A stretch of DNA of 64,000 nucleotides from Rodentibacter caecimuris (GCF_024622045.1 NZ_JANKBP010000007.1); one strand, 5' to 3'; positions 54,382-62,879 are shown, counted from the first letter of the stretch. Translations and numbers: made by a program. The notes: generated by a model not told the origin, from the letters alone.

Positions 54382-57300
54382 CAAACAACAATCGGAGACA
54401 CAACGCGGCAGTCAAGTGAGCGGCAAGGAGATAGTCCTTGCGGCAGGTCATGAGGTGAAAGGCAAAGGGTTACAAGCGATAGCGGAAAATGACTTGCTTA
54501 TCCAAGCCGGCGGAAATGTGGATATAGCGGCAGACACGAATCATTTCCGCAACATTCATAAAGAAACCAAGAAAACCTCGGGCGTGTTCACCGGTGGCGG
54601 TGGCATCACCTTTGGTTCCAAATCGGAAAAACATCATTTAGAAAGTGAAGGTTGGACGCAATCGGATGCCCGCAGCACCTTAGGCTCAATGAAAGGGAAT
54701 ATTCAAATCCAAGCGGGCAAACAGGCTAACGTGATGGGAACAGACCTTATCACGCCACGTACGAATCGCATTGATATAGAAGGTGCGGGAGTGAAGGTGG
54801 AAGCAGGGAAAGACATCATCAACACAAATGAACGGCATGAGTATCAACAATCGGGTTTAACGCTTGCGGTCAGCACGCCGGTGACGGATATGGCACAAGC
54901 GGCTTATCAGAGTGTAAAACGCAGTGAGCAGGCAGCCAATCCGAAGCTGAAAGCGCTTTATGGAATGAAGGCGGCGGAAGAAGTAGCGATGGCGGCACAA
55001 AACGTGGGCAAAGTGGCGGAAACCTTGGAAGCGTTACGGTCAGGGGAAATGCAAGGCACAGGCACGACATCTAATCCGAGTGTAAAAATCAGTGTCAGCT
55101 ATGGCAACCAAAAACAAACGCAAAGCAGTGAAAGCCAAAGCATAAGCCATCAAAAATCGACGTTGAGCACAGGCACATTAAATGTGAAGGCACGAGATGA
55201 AAAACTGACCTTTGAAGGGGTGGATGCGAATGCCAAAGAGATGGCACTGTCAGGCAAACAAGGGATAGATGTTAAAGGCGTAAAAGATGAAGTGCACCAA
55301 CGCACGAAAAACCAATCGGTAGGCGGTAGTGTCGGTGTCTTTGTGGGGATGAACGGCAACAGCTACGGCTTTGGATTGGAAGGGACGGTGAAGGCGTCGA
55401 AAGGCAAATCGAACTCGGATAGCGAGCGTTGGCAAAACAGCCGTCTTCAAGCGGATAAACTTATCACGAATAGTGAAGAAGGGGGCTTAAGCCTTGACGC
55501 TGCCAATGTTAACGCGAAACGTTGGGAAGCAGACCTTCAAAACCTCAATCTCACCAGCCGTCAAGATACGGAAAAATATGAATCGAAACAAGTGAGTGTG
55601 GGAGCGAGCGGTTCGATAGCCTATGGTTCGGGCGGAGGGGCGTCGGTGAATGCGGCGTATAACAACGCAAAGGTGGATTACCGCCAAGTGAAAGAACAAA
55701 CGGGCATTCAAGTGGGTGAAGAGGGAATGAACGCTGTCATCCACAAGCATACCCAACTCAACGGAGCCATCATTGAAAGTGAGGCAGCCCAAGAGAAAAA
55801 CCGCTTTAAGACAGGTTCACTCGGTCATACAGACCTAGAAAACAGAAGTGAAATTAAAACGGAAAGTGTGGGTATCAGTGCGGGCAGTAGCGGAATAAAC
55901 CCAATGCAAGCGATAAGTAGTGCGTTGAGTCTTTTGGGCAACAGCCATGAAAGTGAACGAAGCCTGACGAAATCGGCCATCAGCGAAAACATCCAGATTG
56001 ACACCAAAACACCGGAAAATCTGACCGCACTTTCGAGAGATACGAAGCAGGCGAATCAGCAAGTCAATCAACAAGACTTGAGCAAGATTCAGGAACGGCA
56101 AGAAATGGCGCAAGTGATAGGGGAAATTTCCAATAATGCTATCAGTCTCGCCACCTATAATGAACGGGAGAAAATAAACCGGCTTGAGCTTGAGAAATTT
56201 CAGGCAGCAGAGAAATTGGGTGATAAACGTCATACCGATGAGGGGAAACAAATCCTTGCAGGTTATGATGCGCGAATCAACCAAATCCAAGAGAATATCG
56301 ACCGCACTTACGGCATAGGCAGCCCGAATGGAATGGCAATTCGGGCGGTGACGGCAGCGCTTCAAGCCGCCGCACAAAACGACACTAATGGCACGATAGT
56401 GGCACTTGCCTCGCCTTATCTCAACCAACAAATCCACGAAATGACGAAGGGCGATACAGCAAAAGATAAGGCAACCAACCTGATAGCCCACGCCTTACTT
56501 TCGGCGATAGAGTTCCAAGTCACAGGCAAAGACCCGCTGACGGGAGCGGTTGCGGGGGTAACGGGTGAAGTGACGGCAGAGATTATTGCTCAAAAGCTTT
56601 ACGAAAAATCGCCGAAGGAACTGACGGCAAGTGAGAAGGAAAACATCAGCACCTTAAGCCAACTGGCGGGGGGATTAGCGGGTGCTCTCACCGCGAAAGT
56701 CAATGGCTCAACGAAACAACAGGGCGGTTCATTCCTCACTGCTACGGCAGGAGCAGAGACGGCGAAACGGGCGGTGGAGCATAATTTCTTGAGTACACTT
56801 TCACAAGATAGACGAGATGTTCTTGAGAAGAAAATAAAAGAAGGCAAAGCCTCAGAAAAAGAGATAATGGAGTTTATTTCTTATGAACAGGATGACCACA
56901 CCAGTGATTATCTTGCGGATAAAGCGCGAAATCACCCTGAAGAGATGACGGATGATGAATGGAGTAGATTAGGTAGCTCCATTAAACGTTATGTATCAGA
57001 AAGTTTACGTAATCGGGAAACACCGGATGAAATTAAGCGAAGTGTAAAAGAGATAGTTTCGGGAAATTACATAAAAGGTTATGGCTATGCTTATGCGTTA
57101 GATGATAAATATCGTTCTGATTTACCGAGTCGTTGGTCTTGGTTGGGAGTGGATAAATCAGAGAATGAAGAGCGCTATTCTGATTTGAAATATAAATACA
57201 TTACCCACCCTAATATAATAAATAATTCTTTTGATGGTCGTGTGGCACAATCAACAAAAGAGGGATTGGAAGCCGTGTCTATAGTTTATGGAGGTTTAGG

Positions 57301-57796
57301 TGTTTTAAAAGGTGCTCAAGCTATAAATAATGTTATGTCAAATTCAACTAAATTTACTTTAGGAATTGCCGGAGTAGGAAGTGTTGGAGGTCAGTTGCTC
57401 GCTAATGGTGAAGTTGATTCAAGAACATTGGCTATTGATGTAGTGACAGCATATGCACTTAAAGGGCGAGGATTTATTACTACGGTTGGAGGTAATGCGG
57501 CATCTGGGGCATTTAATAGTTATGTTACAGATCAATCAATGGTTCAAGGTGCTATCGGTAGTGGTGTTGGTGCAGGGATTGGTTATGGAATGGGGAAAGT
57601 AATAGAGGTTCCATTAAGTAAAAAATATCCTGATTTAACATGGTCTAAATATAATCCTCAGCCTTTGAATGATAAGATTCCTTATGTTTATGGCTATAAG
57701 AAAAATATTGTTCCTAACGTTTTGGGCTCAATGTCCAGAGAGTTTGGTAATAGAGCTTTTCAAAGTTACAACTCAAAGCAAGAAAGAGGTAAATAA
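54332..57796 (+). CDS. Second orphan cdiA 3' cassette with its own toxin
   Basis: A 1,154-codon open frame beginning at TTG exactly at the seam with the truncated GH-E toxin. It has no signal or TPS domain. Residues about 1-540 are FHA-2 repeats related to, but not near-identical with, the expressed CdiA. A coiled pretoxin region follows (DLSKIQERQEMAQVIGEISN), then VEHN at 815-818. The 336-residue toxin region has a charged helical first part (KIKEGKASEKEIMEFISYEQ) and a Gly-rich hydrophobic second part (GGLGVLKGAQAINNVM; AIGSGVGAGIGYGMGKVIEV), ending YKKNIVPNVLGSM. The end resembles the 49018 toxin (YKPSIIPSVMGN). Confidence 0.8.
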   Translation: MISKSGSLAKVTKTSFDKQQSETQRGSQVSGKEIVLAAGHEVKGKGLQAIAENDLLIQAGGNVDIAADTNHFRNIHKETKKTSGVFTGGGGITFGSKSEKHHLESEGWTQSDARSTLGSMKGNIQIQAGKQANVMGTDLITPRTNRIDIEGAGVKVEAGKDIINTNERHEYQQSGLTLAVSTPVTDMAQAAYQSVKRSEQAANPKLKALYGMKAAEEVAMAAQNVGKVAETLEALRSGEMQGTGTTSNPSVKISVSYGNQKQTQSSESQSISHQKSTLSTGTLNVKARDEKLTFEGVDANAKEMALSGKQGIDVKGVKDEVHQRTKNQSVGGSVGVFVGMNGNSYGFGLEGTVKASKGKSNSDSERWQNSRLQADKLITNSEEGGLSLDAANVNAKRWEADLQNLNLTSRQDTEKYESKQVSVGASGSIAYGSGGGASVNAAYNNAKVDYRQVKEQTGIQVGEEGMNAVIHKHTQLNGAIIESEAAQEKNRFKTGSLGHTDLENRSEIKTESVGISAGSSGINPMQAISSALSLLGNSHESERSLTKSAISENIQIDTKTPENLTALSRDTKQANQQVNQQDLSKIQERQEMAQVIGEISNNAISLATYNEREKINRLELEKFQAAEKLGDKRHTDEGKQILAGYDARINQIQENIDRTYGIGSPNGMAIRAVTAALQAAAQNDTNGTIVALASPYLNQQIHEMTKGDTAKDKATNLIAHALLSAIEFQVTGKDPLTGAVAGVTGEVTAEIIAQKLYEKSPKELTASEKENISTLSQLAGGLAGALTAKVNGSTKQQGGSFLTATAGAETAKRAVEHNFLSTLSQDRRDVLEKKIKEGKASEKEIMEFISYEQDDHTSDYLADKARNHPEEMTDDEWSRLGSSIKRYVSESLRNRETPDEIKRSVKEIVSGNYIKGYGYAYALDDKYRSDLPSRWSWLGVDKSENEERYSDLKYKYITHPNIINNSFDGRVAQSTKEGLEAVSIVYGGLGVLKGAQAINNVMSNSTKFTLGIAGVGSVGGQLLANGEVDSRTLAIDVVTAYALKGRGFITTVGGNAASGAFNSYVTDQSMVQGAIGSGVGAGIGYGMGKVIEVPLSKKYPDLTWSKYNPQPLNDKIPYVYGYKKNIVPNVLGSMSREFGNRAFQSYNSKQERGK

Positions 57797-58026
57797 TGAA
57801 AAAGATTATTTACATTCTTCTTTTTTCTGCTGTTTTTGGGGTTATATTTATGTTTGTAATGTTTTTATCTGCAAATATTTTTTATAACATTAATAATGGT
57901 ATTTGTTTTTATCATGTTGATTTTTTTTCTTTTTTTAAAGATATGACTATTAGGGAGTTTATTTTTTTAATTTTCATATCTCTTATGTATTTTATAATAA
58001 TATATCTCCGTTATAAGGATTATTAG
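57796..58026 (+). CDS. Two-helix membrane immunity protein (partner of the 54332 cassette)
   Basis: A 76-residue protein with two hydrophobic helices (ILLFSAVFGVIFMFVMFLSA and FIFLIFISLMYFIIIYLRY), starting on the last base of the toxin stop (TAATG) as at 47476. Phe/Ile-rich and AT-rich like the other small immunity genes. Its TAG is followed by CAAG. Confidence 0.7.
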   Translation: MKKIIYILLFSAVFGVIFMFVMFLSANIFYNINNGICFYHVDFFSFFKDMTIREFIFLIFISLMYFIIIYLRYKDY

Positions 58027-58124
58027 CAAGCGTAGCGTGTGTGAAGCATTGTTTTACGCGCGCTATTCCATGAATTTTAGTGTGTGAGCTGTTGGTTTAC
58101 GAGCTCTACTTTTTATCAATATAA

Positions 58125-58531
58125 ACTTATCACAAACAGTGAAGCAGGCGGCTTAACGTTTGATGCGGCAAAATCAATGCGAAACGTTGGGAAGTAGATA
58201 CTTGAGCAGAGGCGATTATCATCAGACAGTGGAAAGTGCGGTCAAAAATAAGGACGCTTCCGATAGAGTAAAAGCGGCACAGGCGTTAGGTTTGGCGGCG
58301 AAGGGATATACGGCTTACACGGACGTAGCGGCTGGTGGTGCATTAATTCGGGTGGAAAGCGGTTCGGGTTTCTCACATAAACGGGAGACGACGGACGCAA
58401 TGAGTGAATTCAGTTTAGGTAATAGTGTGAATGCTAAGGATATCCTTAGCATGGCGAGAGAGGGGATATTCAAGCGAAGCAAACGGATTTTACCAGCCGA
58501 GATAGTGAGGGCAAATGGCAAGCGGACAGCC
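58125..58531 (+). pseudogene. Degenerate orphan cdiA fragment (seam copy 2 and homology repeat copy 3)
   Basis: Starts with the FHA seam also found at 48955, then GDYHQT and the cassette-homology segment 58226-58531, near-identical to 44708 onward at constant offset 13,518 to about 58450. It keeps the 24 codons missing from copy 2. An uptake sequence is at 58233-58242. Around 58450-58465 several changes and a one-base loss break the frame. At about 58531 the FHA sequence (SEGKWQADSR) stops and IS-related DNA begins. No toxin or immunity remains. Confidence 0.85.
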
Positions 58532-58767
58532 GAAATTGTGTTGAGATATTTTTTGACAGTACAACGACTGAGGCGAAGTTGTTTAGCGATTTGTCGCTGA
58601 GAGAGCGTCTTTATGGTAAAGGTAGCGGATTTTTTAAATTGTTTCCATACAAAGCATACAAGATTATCCCCTGTTTAAATAACAAGGCGTTTATCAAACG
58701 ACGCAGCGGATCAATTTTCTATGACCCTCCTGCGTCTGACAGGGTTATTTTTGAATGATCATTGACA
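58532..58767 (-). mobile_element. Remnant of an IS21-family element (5' end of istA plus terminus)
   Basis: On the minus strand a decayed frame reads MLCMETI-stop-KIRYLYHK, then after one frameshift LSQRQIAKQLRLSRCTVKKY, the N-terminal helix-turn-helix of an IstA-type transposase. Upstream is TGTCAATGATCATTC ending at 58767, a TGT-type terminus with internally repeated GATC/AAAAT motifs as in IS21-family ends. The rest of istA and istB are absent, cut where FHA sequence begins. Family name is inferred from the HTH and terminus. Confidence 0.7.
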
Positions 58768-58772
58768 GAAAG

Positions 58773-59333
58773 TCATTTATCTCCTAATTCATCCAATACA
58801 TTTTCTTTTGCTGCACTTAAATATTGAATCATTGACCAAACCGTTAGAATAACCGCTACATAAAGTAAGATGATTGCCAAAATCTCCATATAAATATTGT
58901 AGCGCCATAATAAACCGCCTAGTGCAAGCATTTGAGAGGTGGTTTTGACTTTGCCTAACCAAGAAACCGCCACTTTATTGCGCTCGCCTAATTCTGCCAT
59001 CCATTCACGTAATGCAGAAATAATAATTTCGCGGGAAATCATAATAATTGCAGGAATTGTGATCCAAAATGTATGTTGGCTTTCCACAATGAGGACTAGT
59101 GCGGCAACGACCATGACTTTATCCGCCACGGGGTCTAAAAATGCCCCAAAGCGAGTGGTTTGTTTCCATTTACGTGCAAGATAGCCATCAAGCCAATCCG
59201 TTACTCCGGCTATGAAGAAAATAAGGGTGGTAACAAATGGGGCTGATTCAATAGGCAAATAAAACGTGATCACAAAGAAAGGGATCAAAATGACACGAAA
59301 AATTGTAAGGAAAATAGGAATATTAAATTTCAT
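58773..59333 (-). CDS. pgsA: Phosphatidylglycerophosphate synthase
   Basis: A 186-residue membrane enzyme of the CDP-alcohol phosphatidyltransferase family. The catalytic motif spans DWLDGYLAR ... GAFLDPVADK (about residues 42-69), with several membrane helices. It condenses CDP-diacylglycerol with glycerol-3-phosphate. It ends only 5 bp from the IS remnant, so this gene marks the chromosomal edge of the CDI array. Confidence 0.95.
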   Translation of the reverse strand: MKFNIPIFLTIFRVILIPFFVITFYLPIESAPFVTTLIFFIAGVTDWLDGYLARKWKQTTRFGAFLDPVADKVMVVAALVLIVESQHTFWITIPAIIMISREIIISALREWMAELGERNKVAVSWLGKVKTTSQMLALGGLLWRYNIYMEILAIILLYVAVILTVWSMIQYLSAAKENVLDELGDK

Positions 59334-59390
59334 AGAAAATTAACCGCACTTTGGTTACAGATAGCGCTATTCTAAAGGATCTCTAAATAT

Positions 59391-59416
59391 AAAAAAAGCC
59401 ACATCATGTGGCTTTA
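59391..59416 (-). terminator. Peroxiredoxin gene terminator
   Basis: AAAGCCACATCATGTGGCTTT forms an 8-bp or longer stem; on the minus strand it is followed by a run of T (59391-59396). It lies 21 bp after the peroxiredoxin stop. Confidence 0.85.
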
Positions 59417-59436
59417 TTATAAAGGTTTAGTAAAGA

Positions 59437-60039
59437 TTATAATTTGTCGGCATTTTGTTTTAAATATTTAGCAACACCTTCAGGGTTGTCTTTCATTCCT
59501 TCTTTACCTTTTTCCCATTGAGCAGGACAAACATCACCGTGCTCTTCGTGGAATTGTAGGGCATCAACCATACGTAACATTTCATCAATATTACGACCTA
59601 ACGGAAGATCATTGACAATTTGGTGGCGGACTACGCCGTTTTTATCAATTAAGAACGAAGCGCGCAATGCCACACCTTCGGTAGGATGTTCAATGCCGTA
59701 TGCTTGAGCAATTTCATGTTTAACGTCAGCAGCCAATGCATATTGAACCGGCCCGATACCGCCATTTTCAGTCGGGGTATTACGCCACGCATTGTGGGTA
59801 AATTGAGAGTCAATTGATACGCCAACGACTTCAACACCACGTTTTTTAAATTCTTCATAACGGTGATCGAATGCAATTAATTCAGACGGGCACACGAAAG
59901 TGAAGTCTAACGGGTAGAAAAAAATAACGGCAGCTTTGCCTTCGATATGTTTTTTAAAATTAAAGTTATCAACGATTTCACCGTTGCCTAAAACGGCGGA
60001 TGAAGTAAAATCCGGTGCTTGACGAGTTACTAATACCAT
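59437..60039 (-). CDS. 2-Cys peroxiredoxin (AhpC/Prx1-type)
   Basis: A 200-residue typical 2-Cys peroxiredoxin. Peroxidatic Cys is in DFTFVCPSELIAF (about residue 50), resolving Cys in HGDVCPAQWEKG (about 172), and the YF-like C-terminal region reads VAKYLKQNADKL. It reduces H2O2 and organic peroxides; no ahpF is adjacent, so thioredoxin is a likely reductant (inferred). Two ATGs occur at 60045 and 60039. The second has the better distance from AGGA. Confidence 0.92.
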   Translation of the reverse strand: MVLVTRQAPDFTSSAVLGNGEIVDNFNFKKHIEGKAAVIFFYPLDFTFVCPSELIAFDHRYEEFKKRGVEVVGVSIDSQFTHNAWRNTPTENGGIGPVQYALAADVKHEIAQAYGIEHPTEGVALRASFLIDKNGVVRHQIVNDLPLGRNIDEMLRMVDALQFHEEHGDVCPAQWEKGKEGMKDNPEGVAKYLKQNADKL

Positions 60040-60175
60040 AGTCATAATTCCTATATTAGAGTGAATAAAAATTTTCTGATAGAAAAATGTAGTCGGTATT
60101 CTATAAAATTTGACCGCACTTTTACAGCGGTTTTTCCATCACATTGTTCGTATTGTCTAAGTAAAGGTGAAATCT

Positions 60176-61366
60176 ATGTCAAAAAATGATTCATTATCTA
60201 CAACATTTGTCCATGGCGGGCGCAATAAACGATTCTCTCAGGGAGCGGTAAACCCCGTTATTCAACGTGCGTCATCTTTGGTTTTTGAAACGATAGCGGA
60301 TAAAAAACACTGCACGAAAAATCGCTATAAAGGTGAATTATTTTATGGGCGTCGCGGCACCTTAACTCACTTTGCCTTACAAGATCTAATGTGTGAAATA
60401 GAGGGCGGAGCCGGTTGTTATCTTTATCCTTGCGGTGCAGCTGCAGTGACGAATGCGATTTTGTCTTTTGTGAAAAGCGGTGATCATATTTTGATGAGTG
60501 GTGCGGCTTATGAACCGACACAAGATTTCTGCAATGTTGTTTTGAAAAAAATGCAGGTTGATACGACTTATTATGCTCCTTTAATCGGTGAGGGTATTGC
60601 TCAATTAATTCAACCGAATACTAAAGTTCTTTTTTTAGAATCACCGAGTTCTATTACGATGGAAGTACCGGATATTCCTACTATTGTAAAAGCTGCCCGT
60701 GCGATAAATCCCGAAATGGTGATAATGATTGATAATACTTGGGCAGCAGGCGTGTTATTTAAAGCATTAGAGCATGGGATTGATATTTCTATTCAAGCGG
60801 GGACGAAATACTTGGTGGGACACTCGGATGTGATGATTGGCACTGCGGTCGCAAATGACCGCACTTGGGATCAATTGCGTGAACATTCCTATTTGATGGG
60901 ACAGATGGCGGATGCGGATTCGGCTTATACTACGGCTCGGGGCATTCGTACCTTAGCGGTGCGTTTAGCACAACATCATAAAAGCAGTGTTAAAGTGGCA
61001 AAATGGTTGAGTGAGCAACCGCAAGTGAAGGCGGTGTATCATCCTGCGTTACCAAGTTGTCCCGGACATGAGTTTTTCCAACGTGATTTTAGCGGTGCAA
61101 GCGGATTGTTTTCTTTTGAATTAAACCAACGTCTAACCGATACACAAGTCTCAACATTTATCGATCATTTCAAACTGTTTACGATGGCGTATTCATGGGG
61201 CGGGTTTGAATCGTTAATTTTGTGTAATCAACCGGAGGAAATTGCCAGAATTCGTCCAAATATTAAACGAAAACTAACCGGATCATTAATTCGTGTACAT
61301 ATCGGTTTTGAGAATGTTGATGAACTTATCGCCGATTTAAAAGCCGGATTTGAACGAATTGCTTGA
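60176..61366 (+). CDS. metC: Cystathionine beta-lyase
   Basis: A 396-residue PLP enzyme. PLP lysine is in ISIQAGTKYLVGHSDVM. N-terminal FVHGGRNKRFSQGAVNPVIQ and the WGGFESL segment near the C-terminus are typical of MetC rather than MetB. It cleaves cystathionine to homocysteine, pyruvate and ammonia. The start is ATG 60176 behind AAGGTG; an in-frame GTG nine bases earlier overlaps that ribosome site. It complements MetB encoded at 32385. Confidence 0.9.
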   Translation: MSKNDSLSTTFVHGGRNKRFSQGAVNPVIQRASSLVFETIADKKHCTKNRYKGELFYGRRGTLTHFALQDLMCEIEGGAGCYLYPCGAAAVTNAILSFVKSGDHILMSGAAYEPTQDFCNVVLKKMQVDTTYYAPLIGEGIAQLIQPNTKVLFLESPSSITMEVPDIPTIVKAARAINPEMVIMIDNTWAAGVLFKALEHGIDISIQAGTKYLVGHSDVMIGTAVANDRTWDQLREHSYLMGQMADADSAYTTARGIRTLAVRLAQHHKSSVKVAKWLSEQPQVKAVYHPALPSCPGHEFFQRDFSGASGLFSFELNQRLTDTQVSTFIDHFKLFTMAYSWGGFESLILCNQPEEIARIRPNIKRKLTGSLIRVHIGFENVDELIADLKAGFERIA

Positions 61367-61385
61367 TTTCTTTTCTTATTTATTC

Positions 61386-61415
61386 AAAGGGCTTAATAGA
61401 ATAAGCCCTTGTTTA
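61386..61415 (+). terminator. metC terminator
   Basis: AAGGGCTTA (61387-61395) pairs with TAAGCCCTT (61402-61410), followed by GTTTA, 20 bp after the metC stop. Confidence 0.75.
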
Positions 61416-61472
61416 CTCATTCTTTGAGTTGATCTATCATACTTTCCGTTTTTTAGTACAAAAGAGAGCACA

Positions 61473-62828
61473 ATGAAGCATATTCATATCTTAGGCATTT
61501 GCGGCACATTTATGGGTGGTGTGGCAATGATCGCCAAGCAAATGGGGTATAAAGTTACCGGTTCGGATACAAATGTTTATCCACCGATGAGCACCTTTTT
61601 ACAAGAGCAAAATATTGGCATTATTCCGAATTATGATGTTGACCAACTCCAACCGGCACCGGATATAGTGATTATTGGAAATGCACTAAAACGCGGTAAT
61701 CCTTGCGTGGAGTATGTGTTGGAAAATAGCTTGCCTTACACTTCCGGCCCGCAATGGTTGCATGATAATTTATTAAGAAATCGTTGGGTTTTGGCGGTTT
61801 CCGGTACGCATGGTAAAACCACCACAACCGGTATGCTGACATGGATCTTGGAACAAAATGATTTGAAACCCGGCTTTTTAATTGGTGGAATTGCCGGTAA
61901 TTTTGGTACTTCCGCCCGTTTAGGGGAAAGCAATTTCTTCGTTATTGAAGCTGATGAATATGATACGGCGTTTTTTGATAAGCGTTCTAAGTTTGTTCAT
62001 TACAACCCTAAAACCTTAATTATTAATAACATCAGTTTTGATCATGCGGATATTTTTGATGATCTAAAAGCGATTCAACGCCAGTTCCATCATATGATTC
62101 GTACTATTCCGGCAAGCGGGCGTATCCTTTCTTTTGTCAATGAACAAAGCGTAAAAGAGACGCTAGCCATGGGTTGTTGGTCTGAACAACAATTTATCGG
62201 GGAAGATAAAGAATGGTTCGCAGAACGTATTACAACGGATGCCTCCCATTTTGCGGTATTCCATGATGGTGAAAAAGTAGCTGAAGTGAAATGGAATGTG
62301 GTTGGTGTACATAATATGCATAATGCATTAATGGCAATTGCCGCAGCCTATCATATAGGCGTTCCTGTAGAAAATGCTTGTGAAGCCTTGGGTTCTTTTG
62401 TTAATGCAAAACGCCGTTTGGAAGTAAAAGGCGAAGTCAATGGGGTTACGGTTTATGATGATTTCGCCCACCATCCGGAAGCTATTCTTGCAACATTAAC
62501 CGCTTTACGTGACAAAGTTGGGGGAGGCGTTCGGATTCTTGCCGTATTGGAACCTCGTTCGAATACCATGAAAATGGGCGTGCATAAAGATGAAATTGCA
62601 CCGGCATTAGGCAGAGCGGATGTCGTCTTTATGTTACAGCCGGATAATATTCCTTGGGAAGTGGCTGAAATTGCCGCACAGTGCGTACAACCTGCATATT
62701 GGACGGCAAATCTTGATAAGTTAGTTGATATGATCGTTGCAGAAGCACAACCTACGGATCATATTTTAGTCATGTCAAATGGAAGTTTTGGCGGCATTCA
62801 CCAAAAGATTTTAGATAAACTAAAATAA
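61473..62828 (+). CDS. mpl: UDP-MurNAc : murein tripeptide ligase
   Basis: A 451-residue Mur ligase. It has N-terminal MKHIHILGICGTFMGGVAMI, ATP P-loop VSGTHGKTTTTGML (about residues 109-122), IEADEYDTAFFDKRSKF and the DDFAHHPEA segment. Mpl ligates recycled L-Ala-gamma-D-Glu-meso-DAP to UDP-MurNAc, bypassing MurC-E in peptidoglycan recycling. MurC is shorter in similarity at GICGTFMGG, which identifies Mpl. Confidence 0.95.
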   Translation: MKHIHILGICGTFMGGVAMIAKQMGYKVTGSDTNVYPPMSTFLQEQNIGIIPNYDVDQLQPAPDIVIIGNALKRGNPCVEYVLENSLPYTSGPQWLHDNLLRNRWVLAVSGTHGKTTTTGMLTWILEQNDLKPGFLIGGIAGNFGTSARLGESNFFVIEADEYDTAFFDKRSKFVHYNPKTLIINNISFDHADIFDDLKAIQRQFHHMIRTIPASGRILSFVNEQSVKETLAMGCWSEQQFIGEDKEWFAERITTDASHFAVFHDGEKVAEVKWNVVGVHNMHNALMAIAAAYHIGVPVENACEALGSFVNAKRRLEVKGEVNGVTVYDDFAHHPEAILATLTALRDKVGGGVRILAVLEPRSNTMKMGVHKDEIAPALGRADVVFMLQPDNIPWEVAEIAAQCVQPAYWTANLDKLVDMIVAEAQPTDHILVMSNGSFGGIHQKILDKLK

Positions 62829-62838
62829 TTTTTTGATT

Positions 62839-62879
62839 AAAGTGCGGTTAGAAAATGAAATTTTTTCTGACCGCACTTT
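62839..62879. terminator. Inverted uptake-sequence pair after mpl
   Basis: AAAGTGCGGT (62839-62848) and ACCGCACTTT (62870-62879) with additional AGAAAA/TTTTCT pairing between them. Probably ends mpl transcription. Confidence 0.7.

Noticed and set aside
36437..58531. Periodic repeats as a possible CRISPR array or prophage
   Set aside because: The periodicity is FHA beta-helix coding repeats; no direct repeat/spacer structure, cas genes, integrase or phage structural genes are present.
58539..58758. Plus-strand frame of about 70 codons in frame with the last FHA fragment, looking like an unknown toxin end
   Set aside because: The reverse strand encodes a recognisable IstA helix-turn-helix and an IS terminus, so the plus-strand frame is a shadow.
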